A stretch of 64,000 nt of DNA, taken from JASHPR01 sp963749145 (GTDB lineage: Bacteria > Actinomycetota > Actinomycetes > Streptosporangiales > Streptosporangiaceae). Location: assembly GCA_963749145.1 (NCBI GenBank), contig CAVVLN010000002.1, positions 620,001 to 684,000 of the forward strand, read 5' to 3'. Shown here in pieces: positions 32,488 through 41,406 of the stretch (its first letter is position 1; every line of letters begins with the position of its first letter). Made by a program: the position numbers and the translations under genes. The notes below the pieces were generated by a model. It saw nothing but the letters and a program-made list of their open reading frames with translations, was not told the DNA's origin and did no database searches.

Positions 32488-33063
32488 ATGGAGGCTGAAT
32501 CCCTCAGCGGCCAGCTCCTCGTAGCCACGCCGCTGCTCGGTGACCCCAACTTCCGGCGCACGGTGATCCTGATCGTCGAGGACGAGCCGGAAGAGGGAAC
32601 ACTGGGCGTGGTGCTGAACCGCCCGACCGAAGTCGAGGTCGGGCAGGTGCTCGAATCCTGGACGGACCTGGTCACCGGCCCATCGGTGGTGTTCAAGGGC
32701 GGCCCGGTGTCGCCGAACAGCGCCCTGGCGCTGGCCCTGGCCCGGGGCGACGACGAGCCGCTGGGCTGGCGCTCGCTGGACGGGTCCAGCCTGACCGCCC
32801 GGATCGGGCTGGTCGACCTCGAGGCGCCGCCCGAGCTGCTGGCCGGGGGGATCACCTCGCTGCGGGTCTTCGCGGGCTATGCCGGGTGGGGGCCCGGTCA
32901 GCTGCGGTCGGAGATCGAGGAGGGTGCCTGGTACGTGCTCGCCGGCGAGCCGACGGACGCGTTCCTGGCCGAGCCGGAACGGTTGTGGCCGGAGGTGCTC
33001 AGGCGGCAGGGCGGTGAGTTCGCGATCGTGGCCACCTACCCGGACGATCCGATGCTCAACTGA
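32488..33063 (+). CDS. YqgE/AlgH family protein (UPF0301)
   Basis: 191 residues with the family hallmarks GQLLVATPLLGDPNFRRTVI, LGVVLNRPTEVEVG, VFKGGPVSPNSALALA and FAGYAGWGPGQLRSEIEEGA near the C-terminus. AlgH proteins are small cytosolic alpha/beta proteins of unclear function, linked to alginate regulation in Pseudomonas. The DUF3039 gene follows after 34 bases, as in many actinobacteria. Confidence 0.93.
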   Translation: MEAESLSGQLLVATPLLGDPNFRRTVILIVEDEPEEGTLGVVLNRPTEVEVGQVLESWTDLVTGPSVVFKGGPVSPNSALALALARGDDEPLGWRSLDGSSLTARIGLVDLEAPPELLAGGITSLRVFAGYAGWGPGQLRSEIEEGAWYVLAGEPTDAFLAEPERLWPEVLRRQGGEFAIVATYPDDPMLN

Positions 33064-33097
33064 TCGCCCGTGACCTTTCGGCGTAGACTCGCTCCTT

Positions 33098-33355
33098 GTG
33101 AGCACAGAAGTCCTGCCAGAAAGCGATGTCAGGGAAGACACCCGGACCCGCCCGGATCTCTCCCACGGTGACGGCGATCACGAGCGATTCGCGCATTATG
33201 TCGACAAGGACAAGATCGTCGACAGCGCCGTGAGCGGCACGCCCGTGGTCGCGCTCTGCGGCAAGGTCTGGGTGCCGAGCCGGGATCCGAAGAAGTTCCC
33301 GGTATGCCCTGAATGCAAGGAGATCTACGAGTCCTTGCCGGAGGGTGACGACTAG
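33098..33355 (+). CDS. DUF3039 domain protein
   Basis: 85 residues. The conserved part is HERFAHYVDKDKIVDSAVSG, then ALCGKVWVPSRDPKKFPVCP and ECKEIYESL. The three Cys (ALCG and CPEC) form a probable zinc site. It is one of the most constant small actinobacterial proteins and sits beside yqgE here. GTG start. No known function. Confidence 0.93.
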   Translation: MSTEVLPESDVREDTRTRPDLSHGDGDHERFAHYVDKDKIVDSAVSGTPVVALCGKVWVPSRDPKKFPVCPECKEIYESLPEGDD

Positions 33356-33363
33356 GGTCTGCT

Positions 33364-33382
33364 GCTGAGCCCGCGGCTCAGC
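33364..33382. terminator. Hairpin between DUF3039 and pncA
   Basis: A perfect 8-bp dyad GCTGAGCC-CGC-GGCTCAGC lies between the convergent genes and includes the pncA stop codon (33378-33380). The T tracts are poor, so the hairpin may stop transcription only partly. Confidence 0.5.
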
Positions 33383-33977
33383 CGGCCTGGTCCGCCATGC
33401 CCGCCGGGAACGGGCTCCCGTCTAGCTCCACGCCTGCCGTGCGCATCTCGTCGAGAGCGGCCCGGACGGTGTCCGCGGCCACGCCCGCGGTGAGGTCCAG
33501 CAGGACCCTGGTGCTGAAGCCTGCCGTCGCGGCGTCGGTCGCGGTGGCCCGCACGCAGTGATCCGTGGCGATCCCGGCGATGTCCACGGCGGTCACCCCG
33601 CGGTCGCGGAGCCAGGCCGCGAGCGGGACGCCGTTCTCGTTGGCTCCCTCGAAACCGCTGTAGGCAGCCGAGCGCTCGCCCTTGCGGAACACCGCCTCGA
33701 TCCGGGTGGTGTCCAGGCCGGGGGAAAACTCCGCGCCGGGCGTGCCCGCCACGCAGTGCGGCGGCCAGGTCCCGACATAGTCCGGGTCGGCCGAGAAATG
33801 CGGGCCCGGATCGACGTGATGGTCCTGGGTGGCCACCACGTAGGCGTAGCCCTGGCCGTCCGGGCTGGCCAGGTAGTCGCTGATCGCGCGAGCCACCCTG
33901 GCTCCCCTGGGCACCGCGAGCGAGCCGCCCTCGCAAAAGTCGTTCTGGACGTCCACGATCATCAGGACTCGAGCCAC
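33378..33977 (-). CDS. pncA: Nicotinamidase
   Basis: A 199-residue isochorismatase-fold amidase that converts nicotinamide to nicotinate for NAD salvage. IVDVQNDFCEGGSLAVPRGA supplies the catalytic Asp9, FRKGERSAAYSGFEG the Lys, and IAGIATDHCVRATATDAATA the nucleophilic Cys. DHHVDPGPHF contains metal-binding His residues. GTG start at 33977. The next salvage enzyme, PncB, lies at 37486 on the same strand, separated by the ABC/TetR genes. Confidence 0.94.
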   Translation of the reverse strand: MARVLMIVDVQNDFCEGGSLAVPRGARVARAISDYLASPDGQGYAYVVATQDHHVDPGPHFSADPDYVGTWPPHCVAGTPGAEFSPGLDTTRIEAVFRKGERSAAYSGFEGANENGVPLAAWLRDRGVTAVDIAGIATDHCVRATATDAATAGFSTRVLLDLTAGVAADTVRAALDEMRTAGVELDGSPFPAGMADQAG

Positions 33978-34051
33978 AGGCCGAGCTTAACCGGGCGCCG
34001 GGCGGCCGTTCCCGGGCGGGCGCTCCCGGGCGGGCTCGGGGCGCCGGGATC

Positions 34052-34822
34052 TCAGCCCTGGTAGGCGCGGAACGCCCGGGTCGACAGCACGGCGGTGACG
34101 ACCAGCGCGACGAGGAGGAAGCCGGCGTAAGAGGCCACCGTGCCCCACGGCGGATGGCCGCCGAGCGCGATGCGCCCGGCGCTCGCGGCCCAGTTGACCG
34201 GGTTGAACCGGGCGATGCCGGCGATCCAGCCGGGGACAACCTGCAGCGACAGGAACGCCCCGGACAGGAACGTCAGCGGCAGCACCAGGGTGGTCGACGC
34301 CGCGATCAGCGTCTCCCGCTGACGGGCGAGCAGCGCCAGGCCGTTGGAGAGCCCGGCCATGGCCAGCGCGATCAGCACCGAGATCACGATGAGGGCCGCG
34401 ATACCGCCCGCGCCGCCGGGGAAGGCGGCCCCGATTCCCCATCCGATCGCGATGATGACCGCCGACTGCACGACCGTGGTGACGGCCTGATAGGCGAGCG
34501 ACGCCGTGATCAGGGCACTGCGGCGGACGGGCGCGGTCAGGAACCGGTCCATGACGCCGGTGTCCATGTCCTCGATGTAGGACATGCCGCTCCAGCTGGA
34601 TGAGAACAGCGCCGTCATGATCACGACGCCGGGCGTGAGGTAGGAGACATAGTTGCCCGCGCCGAACCCGGGTATCTCGGCGACCTTCTTGAACAGCGCG
34701 CCGAACAGCAGCAGCCAGATGACCGGCTGGGTGAGCGTGATGCCGATGACCGCGGGCTGGCGGTACAGCTGGCGCAGGTACCGGCCCGTGAGCAGGGCCC
34801 ACGACTGGCGGATCGACGTCAT
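34052..34822 (-). CDS. ABC-2 type permease (DrrB-like)
   Basis: A 256-residue exporter membrane subunit with six hydrophobic segments. It starts TSIRQSWALLTGRYLRQLYR, then PAVIGITLTQPVIWLLLFGA. The middle has TGVMDRFLTAPVRRSALITA and the conserved FLSGAFLSLQVVPGWIAGIA. Its ATG at 34822 overlaps the ATPase stop (ATGA). With the ATPase it forms a drug or lipid exporter regulated by the adjacent TetR protein. Confidence 0.9.
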   Translation of the reverse strand: MTSIRQSWALLTGRYLRQLYRQPAVIGITLTQPVIWLLLFGALFKKVAEIPGFGAGNYVSYLTPGVVIMTALFSSSWSGMSYIEDMDTGVMDRFLTAPVRRSALITASLAYQAVTTVVQSAVIIAIGWGIGAAFPGGAGGIAALIVISVLIALAMAGLSNGLALLARQRETLIAASTTLVLPLTFLSGAFLSLQVVPGWIAGIARFNPVNWAASAGRIALGGHPPWGTVASYAGFLLVALVVTAVLSTRAFRAYQG

Positions 34823-35805
34823 GCGACAGCGCTCCCTTCGGCCTGGCCGAACGAGCGGCCGGCATAGTGCAGGTAGACGTCGTCCAGCGACGGCCGGGCG
34901 ATCGTGACGGAGAGAACGGGCACGCCGGCCGTCTCCAGTTCGGCGAGCACCGCGGGCAGGGCTCGTGGCCCCTCGGTGACGCGGGCCCGCACCACGCCGC
35001 CTGCGGAGGTGGTCTGGCGGACCTGAGGAACTTGCGCGAGAGCCTTCCCGGCCCGTTCGGCCTGCCCGGCGTCACCGAGCTCGATCAGCACGGAATCACC
35101 CTGCAGGCGGGCCTTGAGCTGGTCGGAGGTTCCCTCGGCCACGATCCGGCCCTGGTCCACGATCGCGATCTTGGCCGCGAACTTGTCGGCCTCCTCCAGG
35201 TAATGGGTGGTGATCAGGATCGTCGTCCCGGCCTGGGCGGCCAGGCCGGTGAGTACCGCCCACAGGTCGGCCCGGCCCTCGGGGTCGAGCCCGGTCGTCG
35301 GCTCGTCAAGGAAGAGCACCGCCGGGCGGTGGACCAGGGCGGTGGCCACGTCGAGGCGCCGCCGCATGCCGCCCGAGTAGGTGCGGGCCGGGCGCCCGGC
35401 CGCCTCGGCCAGGCCGAACTGGCCGAGCAGTTCGGCCACGCGCTGGCGCAGTTCCCGCCGCGGCATCCCGTAGATCCTGCCCTGCAGGACCAGGTTCTCG
35501 TAGCCGGTCAGCAGGCTCACCGAGCCGCTGCGCTGGCTGACCGTGCCGATGGCCGACCGGACCTGGCCCGGCCGCCGGAGCACGTCGATGCCGGCCACGC
35601 TCGCCGTTCCGCCGTCGGGCCGCGACAGCGTGGTCAGGATGCGCACCGTGGTCGTCTTCCCGGCTCCGTTGGGGCCGAGCAGGGCGAACACGCTGCCTGG
35701 CGCGACCGAGAAGCTCAGCCCGTCCAGCGCCCGCACCCTGGCCGCCCGGCTGCCGTAGCTCTTGCGGAGCCCGCGGGCTTCCACGGCGCTGGTTGTCTCG
35801 GTCAT
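34819..35805 (-). CDS. DrrA-type ABC transporter ATP-binding protein
   Basis: 328 residues from ATG 35805 behind GGGAGG. Motifs are LLGPNGAGKTTTVRIL (Walker A), YSGGMRRRLDVATALV (signature), AVLFLDEPTTGLDPEGRADL (Walker B) and ILITTHYLEEADKF (H-loop). The C-terminal 100 residues are the DrrA extension ending near ARPSLDDVYLHYAG. It powers export through the DrrB-like partner. Four GAAC-N3-GTTC sites lie just upstream. Confidence 0.93.
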   Translation of the reverse strand: MTETTSAVEARGLRKSYGSRAARVRALDGLSFSVAPGSVFALLGPNGAGKTTTVRILTTLSRPDGGTASVAGIDVLRRPGQVRSAIGTVSQRSGSVSLLTGYENLVLQGRIYGMPRRELRQRVAELLGQFGLAEAAGRPARTYSGGMRRRLDVATALVHRPAVLFLDEPTTGLDPEGRADLWAVLTGLAAQAGTTILITTHYLEEADKFAAKIAIVDQGRIVAEGTSDQLKARLQGDSVLIELGDAGQAERAGKALAQVPQVRQTTSAGGVVRARVTEGPRALPAVLAELETAGVPVLSVTIARPSLDDVYLHYAGRSFGQAEGSAVA

Positions 35806-35847
35806 CCGTGCCTCCCGGCCACTGACAGACCTCCCCGGCCACTCACC

Positions 35848-35911
35848 GAACGGGGTTCTGTTGATGAACATTGTTCTTCCATGAACATTGGTCTACTACA
35901 GAACGGTGTTC
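35848..35911. promoter_or_regulatory. Four-site operator array GAAC-N3-GTTC
   Basis: Four 11-bp dyads lie at 35848-35858 (GAACGGGGTTC), 35866-35876 (GAACATTGTTC), 35883-35893 (GAACATTGGTC, one mismatch) and 35901-35911 (GAACGGTGTTC). Centre spacings are 18, 17 and 18 bases. The array fills the space between the drrA-like gene and the divergent TetR gene, whose product is the obvious ligand. TACGAT at 35920-35925 is a plausible -10 box for a leaderless tetR transcript. Confidence 0.75.
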
Positions 35912-35932
35912 TCGTCAAGTACGATGCTGGGC

Positions 35933-36670
35933 ATGTCCGAGAGGCCGAACGAGCCCGCGCCTGATCCCCCGTGGCGTTCCGTGCCGCGGCGCCGCGCCGG
36001 GCCGAGGCCGCAGCTCAGCCGGGACGTGGTCGTCGCGGCCGCGCTGCAGGTACTGGAGGCGGCGGGCGGCGAGGCGCTCACCATGCGCCGGGTCGCCGAC
36101 CAGATCGGGGTCTCGGCCTCGTCCCTCTACGGCTACGTCGCCAACAAGGAGGAGCTGGTCCAGCTGGTGCTCGACCAGATCTTCCAGGACGTGGTCGTGC
36201 CGGCCACTGGCTCATGGCGGGACACGCTCAAGGAGTTCGCCCGGGCCCTGCTCGGCATGTACCGGAGCCATCCCGGCGTGGCCGCCCTGACCCTCGGCCG
36301 CGTGGCGGTCACGCCGTCGATGCTCGCGATGGGCGAGCGCATCCTGGCCGAGCTTCGCTCGGCCGGCCTGCCCGATCAGGTGGCGGCCTTCGCCGGCGAC
36401 CTGGGCGGGCTCTACGTCGGCGCCATCGCGTACGAGCAGGACGTGGCGCCGCAGACCGGCCAGGACGAGGACTTCCTGGCCCAGTTCACCGCCTGGATGA
36501 GGTCGCTGCCGGCCGACCGGTTCCCGCACACGCTCGCCATGGCCGAAACGCTCACGGCCGGAACCCCCGCCGACCGGTTCGAGTGGGGCCTGGACGTCAT
36601 CGTCCGCGGGCTGGCGACCTACCTGAAGGAGCCGCCCGACCCGCGGGACGGATGGCCAGGCGGCCGCTAG
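35933..36670 (+). CDS. TetR family transcriptional regulator
   Basis: 245 residues from ATG 35933. A basic Pro-rich arm is followed by LSRDVVVAAALQVLEAAGGE, then LTMRRVADQIGVSASSLYGY and VANKEELVQLVLDQIF, the TetR helix-turn-helix. The ligand-binding half (MYRSHPGVAALTLGRVAVTP) resembles TetR_C domains of drug-efflux repressors. No ribosome-binding site precedes the ATG, which fits a leaderless transcript. It is predicted to repress itself and the divergent DrrAB-type exporter through the GAAC-N3-GTTC array. Confidence 0.9.
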   Translation: MSERPNEPAPDPPWRSVPRRRAGPRPQLSRDVVVAAALQVLEAAGGEALTMRRVADQIGVSASSLYGYVANKEELVQLVLDQIFQDVVVPATGSWRDTLKEFARALLGMYRSHPGVAALTLGRVAVTPSMLAMGERILAELRSAGLPDQVAAFAGDLGGLYVGAIAYEQDVAPQTGQDEDFLAQFTAWMRSLPADRFPHTLAMAETLTAGTPADRFEWGLDVIVRGLATYLKEPPDPRDGWPGGR

Positions 36671-36727
36671 TGCCGTGACCGGCAGGGTTTGCTCTGCCTG
36701 GCCACGACGCGCCTGACGTTCGCGGCA

Positions 36728-37387
36728 TCAGTCCCTGGCCGACGCGGAGTACGGCCCTGGCCTGCGCAGCACCCACTGCCAGAATGTCTGGTGCGGCGGC
36801 CGCACGACCACGCGGCCGCCACGGGCCTCGCCCGACACCTCGACCTTCAGGCTTACGGGTTCCTTCCAGCCGTGTTCCGGCCGTACCTTGACCCTTCCGC
36901 CACGCACCGCCACGGCATCGGCATCAACCTCGATGCCCGGCCTGGTCACCAAGACGAGCCGCCCGCCCCGGACCTCGGCCTGGATATGCAGCACCGGGCC
37001 GGTGATCACCGCGTCGGTGAAGTCGAGCTTCACCGTCCCGCCCACAGCGCGTATCTCCATCCGCTGCGGGACTACCCACCGGCCGCGCCGCGTGGCATTC
37101 CCGCCCTGGTAGTCGAGCCGGACGACGTCTTTAGCCTGCGCGGCGACCCCGCCCGCCTGGCCGGCCACCTCGGGCAGGTCAGCGGTCAGCGCCGCCAGCT
37201 CTCCGCTCGTGCGGGCCGTCAGGGCCGCGTCCAGACGCTCGTCAAGCTCGGCCGCGGTCAGCCGTCCGTCGCCAGCCGCTACCCGCAGGATCTCGACCAC
37301 CCGGTCCCTGTCCTCATCGGAGGCCCGCAGCTCGGGCTTAGCGCCAGAACCGCGACGAGCTGCCGCCGGGAGATCATCGCCGGTCAT
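36728..37387 (-). CDS. DUF1707 domain protein
   Basis: 219 residues. ELRASDEDRDRVVEILRVAA, then DGRLTAAELDERLDAALTAR, is the DUF1707 (SHOCT-like) N-terminal domain. The rest is a beta-rich region with GNATRRGRWVVPQRMEIRAV, VKLDFTDAVI and repeated GGR motifs. It resembles cell-envelope-stress proteins of the LiaF type but has no membrane helix. The role is unknown. Confidence 0.85.
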   Translation of the reverse strand: MTGDDLPAAARRGSGAKPELRASDEDRDRVVEILRVAAGDGRLTAAELDERLDAALTARTSGELAALTADLPEVAGQAGGVAAQAKDVVRLDYQGGNATRRGRWVVPQRMEIRAVGGTVKLDFTDAVITGPVLHIQAEVRGGRLVLVTRPGIEVDADAVAVRGGRVKVRPEHGWKEPVSLKVEVSGEARGGRVVVRPPHQTFWQWVLRRPGPYSASARD

Positions 37388-37443
37388 GGCTACATCCTGA
37401 AAGACATCACACGGACCCGCAACCTAGGCGACCACTGACTCCG

Positions 37444-37479
37444 CCGCATCATTGACCGGGCACGCGTTGCCTGATGCGG
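37444..37479 (-). terminator. Inverted repeat downstream of pncB
   Basis: Arms CCGCATCA (37444-37451) and TGATGCGG (37472-37479) enclose a smaller dyad around CACGCG. It begins seven bases past the pncB stop on the minus strand. It has no long T run, so the call is tentative. Confidence 0.4.
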
Positions 37480-37485
37480 TACCAG

Positions 37486-38790
37486 TTAGTCGTCGTTGGG
37501 GGTGAACACCGTCGGGATGGCCGGGTAGCCGCGTGAAAGCTGCAGCGCATACGAGGGGAGTTCCGCCACCGCGTCGCGATGGCGGGCGCGCGCCGCGGCC
37601 AGCGGCTCCCGGCCGATGATCTCGCCCGCGCGCACCAGGTGCCGCAGCAGCAGCCGGTCGCCCTCGCCCGGCTCGGGCGGCACGGTGCTCACGATCTCGG
37701 CCACCGCCGTGCCGGAGCCGTCACGACGGCGCGCCGCCCACTTGCGGCCTCCGCGCCCGGGCTTGCCGACCGAGCGCTTTGCCACCGGGAGCAGCGGCAG
37801 GTCATCCCCGGCGCCGTCGGTGCGGGCCACCAGCTTGTACACCAGCGCCGCGGTCGGGGCGCCGGACCCGGTCACCAGGGAGGTGCCCACCCCGTAGCCG
37901 TCGACGGGCGTGGCGGCCAGCGCGGCGATCGAGTACTCGTCCAGGTCGCCGGTGAGCACGATCCTGGTCTTGGTCGCGCCCAGCGAGTCGAGCAGCGCGC
38001 GGGCCTGGCGGGCCACCACCGGCAGGTCACCGGAATCGATCCGGATCGCGCCCAGGCCCGGGCCGGCCAGCTCGACCGCGGCCCGCACCGCCGACGCCAC
38101 GTCGTAGGTGTCAACCAGGAGCGTGGTGTCGGCGCCGAGCGCCTCCAGCTGGGCGCTGAACGCCTCCCGCTCGTTGCCGTGGACCAGCGTGAACGCATGG
38201 GCGCTCGTGCCGCTGGTCGGTACTCCGTAGACCTGGCCCGCGCGCAGGTTGGAGGTCGTGGCGAATCCGGTGATGTAGGCCGCGCGGGCGCTGGCCACCG
38301 CGGCGAGTTCGTGCGTGCGGCGCGAGCCCATCTCGATCAGCGGCCGGTCGCCGGCCGAGGTGACCATGCGGGACGCGGCCGAGGCGATAGCGCAATCGTG
38401 GTTGAGTATCGACAGCGCCAGCGTCTCCAGCACGACGGCCTCGGCGAACGTTCCCTCGACCACCAGGATCGGGGATCCCGGGAAATAGCAATCGCCCTCC
38501 GCGTACCCCCAGATGTCGCCGCGGAAGGCGTACGACTCCAGGTAGCTCAGGGTGGGCTCGTCGGCAATCCCGCCCTGGCGCAGAAAGTCAAGCTCGGCCG
38601 GGCCAAACCGGAACTGCTCTACCCCGTCCAGCAGCCGGCCGGTGCCCGCGACCACACCGTACCTTCGGCCGTGCGGCAGTTGCCTGGCGAAGACCTCGAA
38701 GACCGCGCGCCGCTCCGCCGCGCCGCTGCGCAGGGCCGCCCGCAGCATGGTCAGTTCGTAGTGGTCGGTCAGCAGGCTGGTCGTCGTCAC
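37486..38790 (-). CDS. pncB: Nicotinate phosphoribosyltransferase
   Basis: 434 residues. It makes nicotinate mononucleotide from nicotinate and PRPP, using ATP. LLTDHYELTMLRAALRSGAA begins the protein, followed by LIEMGSRRTHELAAVASARA, YGVPTSGTSAHAFTLVHGNE (active-site His region) and IRIDSGDLPVVARQARALLD. GTG start 38790. It stands next to the clpS region as in mycobacteria (Rv1330c-Rv1331). Together with pncA it completes the deamidating salvage route. Confidence 0.95.
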   Translation of the reverse strand: MTTTSLLTDHYELTMLRAALRSGAAERRAVFEVFARQLPHGRRYGVVAGTGRLLDGVEQFRFGPAELDFLRQGGIADEPTLSYLESYAFRGDIWGYAEGDCYFPGSPILVVEGTFAEAVVLETLALSILNHDCAIASAASRMVTSAGDRPLIEMGSRRTHELAAVASARAAYITGFATTSNLRAGQVYGVPTSGTSAHAFTLVHGNEREAFSAQLEALGADTTLLVDTYDVASAVRAAVELAGPGLGAIRIDSGDLPVVARQARALLDSLGATKTRIVLTGDLDEYSIAALAATPVDGYGVGTSLVTGSGAPTAALVYKLVARTDGAGDDLPLLPVAKRSVGKPGRGGRKWAARRRDGSGTAVAEIVSTVPPEPGEGDRLLLRHLVRAGEIIGREPLAAARARHRDAVAELPSYALQLSRGYPAIPTVFTPNDD

Positions 38791-38826
38791 GAGGGAAGCC
38801 TACGTACCTGCCCGCAGGCGCCGTCG

Positions 38827-41124
38827 CTAGACGGGGTAGGGCTCGGGGGTGGTGGTGTAGCGCCGTCCGCTGGGGGTGGTCCAGACCAGGACGCCCGGCT
38901 CGGGCTGATCGAGCCGCCAGCCGGATGCTTGTTTGGTTTGGTGGTGCTGACGGCACAAAGGGTACAAATTACACTCGCACGTCCGGCCGCCCTGGTCGTG
39001 CGGAATCGTGTGGTCGTCGTCGCAGCGCCAGGCCGGGCGGCGGCAGCCGGGGAACCCGCATCGCCGGGAGCGGGTTTTGACCAGGTTCCGCAGCCGGTTC
39101 GAGGGGCGGTACCCGGCGGACTCGTTTGGGTGGCCGCAGGTGCCGGCGGCGATCGGGGTGAGCTTGATCGCGGTGAGCCAGGCGCGGCGGCCGGGGCCGG
39201 GCGGTCCGGGCCCGGCCCGGGCGCGGCCGTAGGCGACGGGGCGCCCGGATGGGTCGGTGAGGGTGACCGACCAGCGGGTGGCCGGGTTGCGTGGCCAGGG
39301 CGTCCGGCGATGGTGCGGCAGGTCGGGGCGTCGGCGGGCCCGGCGGCGCCGGTGCCGGTGATCTCGCCGGGGGTGTCGGATAGCTCGAGCCAGCTCAGCC
39401 ACGGGACGATCACGTTGACCCCGCTGACCCCGGGCCCAGACCCGGCGGCGCCGGTGACCGGGCCGGGGCCGGGGGCACCGGCGGCCGGGGGCCACCCGCC
39501 GGCGGCGGTGCTCCCGGGGCCGGGCGGGGTGTTGCCGGGCGTGGCCGGGCCCGCGGCGGCGGTGGCGGTGCTGGCGGGGCCGCCGGGGCCGCCGAAGGCG
39601 GGCGGCCACACACCCGGGCTGCCGGGTCCGGCCGGGCCGGGCGCCCCGGCGCTTGCCTCAGCCCCGACCCCGGCCGGGGCTGGGGGCAGGAGGGTGTCGA
39701 AGGGCTGGCCGTTGAGGCGGGCCAGGAACGCCTCGACGCGCAGCTGCTCCAGGGTGCCGGCGCACGCCGTGCTGCTGCAGCCAGCGGGCGTCGGCGTCGA
39801 GGGTCTTGTCGGCGGTGATGGCCCGGGCCCGGTCCAGGTCCCGCCCGGCCAATGCCGCGGTCCCGGCGGCCTCGGCCCAGCACTCGACCCGGGCGTCCTT
39901 CTCGGCCTGCTCGCGGCGGCGGATCGCGGCCTGCGGGTCACAGGCGATGACCGCGCGCTGGCAGGCCGCGCGCAGCCGCCCGGTGGTCATCGCCCCGGCT
40001 CGGGGGGCGATCAGGTTCTCGACCTCCGCCGCCGCGCCGGCGGGGAGCAGGGCGAGTTCGGCGGTGATGACCAGGGCGCGGGGGCGGTCGATGATCCCGG
40101 CGGCCAGCAGCGCGGCGGTCTGCGGGAGGCGCTCGAGCTGGCGGGACAGGTCCAGCTGGGCCTGGGCGGACCGGCCGGTCAAGGTCAGCGCCACGGCCAC
40201 CTCAGCCGCCACATGCTCGCCCTCGCGCCCATCCAGGCCGGCGCGGCGCGCGTCCAACTCCGACGTGGCGGCCAGGCTCAGCGCGGCCGACCAGGACTCC
40301 AGCCGCCGTGCGGCGTCCAGGAACCCGATCAGCTGGTCATCGTTGAGCGTGCCCAGCCCGCGCTGGCGGACCATGCCCGCGTGCCAGGCCAGGTCGGCGC
40401 CGGGCAGCATCTGATCCAGCAGCCCTCCGGCGGCGAACCCGGTGGCGCCGGGGGCGGGGTCGTGGCGGGTAAAGCCGGCGTCCAGGATGTCCGGGTCCGG
40501 GTCCTCGTCCGGGTCGTCGGCCAGCCCGGCCACGTCCTCATCGGTGCCCAGCAGGGCGCGCTGCTCCTCGGGCGGCAGCGTCAGCCACTCCGGCGGCGGC
40601 CCGCAGTCTGGGTCCTCGCCCCGGTCCTCGCCCGGGTCGTCGTCCGGGTCAAGATAGGCCAGATCCAGCCGGTCCAGCGCGTCCAGCTCGGCGTCGGTCA
40701 ACCGGCCCCGGCCGCGCAGGATCGCCGCCAGATCCTCGGCGGTGAGCACCGCGGGACGGCCAGGGACGCCCCGGGCCGGGACGCGCAGAGCGGACGGAGC
40801 GTCCTGGCCCCGGCGGGGGGAGCGCGGGGCGTCCTGGCCGGGGCGGGGGGAGCGCGGAGCGTCCTGGCCGGGGCGGGGGGAGCGCGGAGCGTCCTGGCCC
40901 CGGCGGGAGGAGCGCGGGGCGTCCTGGGCCAGGCCGGGGGAACCTGGGACGTCCTGCGCCAGGCCGGGGGAACCTGGGACGTCCTGGCCGGGGCGGGGGG
41001 AGCCTGCGACGTCCTGCGCCGGGCCGGAGTGGGCAGGGTCAGGGTCACGAGGGCTGGCCGGGGCCGCGTTCGCCGCCGCCTCGTCGGCTGGATCGGAACC
41101 GAGTGGTCCGGGAGTGCTGGCCAC
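38827..41124 (-). pseudogene. 13E12-type DUF222/HNH endonuclease gene with two frameshifts
   Basis: The coding is in three pieces. 41124 to about 39770 (DUF222 region: TSELDARRAGLDGREGEHVA to LDADARWLQQHGV) is in one frame. From about 39778 to 39330 (GTLEQLRVEAFLARLNGQPF to VIVPWLSWLELSDTPGEI) it is shifted. From there to 38827 (RNPATRWSVTLTDPSGRPVA, then CGFPGCRRPAWRCDDDHTIP, the HNH core, and NLYPLCRQHHQTKQ) the first frame returns. A one-base gain near 39770 and a one-base loss near 39330 explain this. REP13E12 relatives in mycobacteria are repeated and possibly mobile. GTG start with GGAGGGAGG upstream. An N-terminal 10-residue repeat is present. Confidence 0.75.
40796..41030. repeat. 30-bp coding tandem repeat, about eight copies
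   Basis: A unit of 30 bases (gtcctggccggggcgggggg then agcgcggagc on the plus strand) recurs at 40801, 40831, 40861, 40891, 40921, 40951, 40981 and 41011. It encodes a 10-residue repeat (SPRPGQDAPR and variants) in the HNH protein. Several units carry six consecutive G, so the plus strand is G-quadruplex-prone. Confidence 0.9.
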
Positions 41125-41406
41125 GATGCCCTCCCTCCGCCGATCCGATCTTATAGTTATCTTGTTCGATTAGGATACCATGCTATGACTAGAAGTGCCA
41201 CATACTTTCGAGACTCTTACCGCGAACTTGGTCGCCGGGGTTGCGTGTGGGCGACGGAACGGGTCCGCGCCCCGAATAGGCGGCGGGTTTAGGAACCGCG
41301 CGCCGGGAAGGGTCTCCCCGGGGTCACGGATGGGTGTCCCCGGCGATGTCACGGGCGCGCCGGGGCTTTGGCAGACTGGGGTTCTACGCACAGGGAGGTG
41401 ACGGCC
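41125..41406. promoter_or_regulatory. Divergent promoter region of HNH gene and clpS
   Basis: No gene is visible in these 282 bases. 41148-41215 is clearly A+T-rich for this genome (ttatagttatcttgttcg), a likely promoter for the minus-strand HNH gene. clpS has its own GGGAGGTGA site just before 41407. Confidence 0.5.

Noticed and set aside
38827..41124. Insertion sequence or intein
   Set aside because: It is a DUF222-HNH gene without terminal inverted repeats or target duplications, and no host protein is interrupted.
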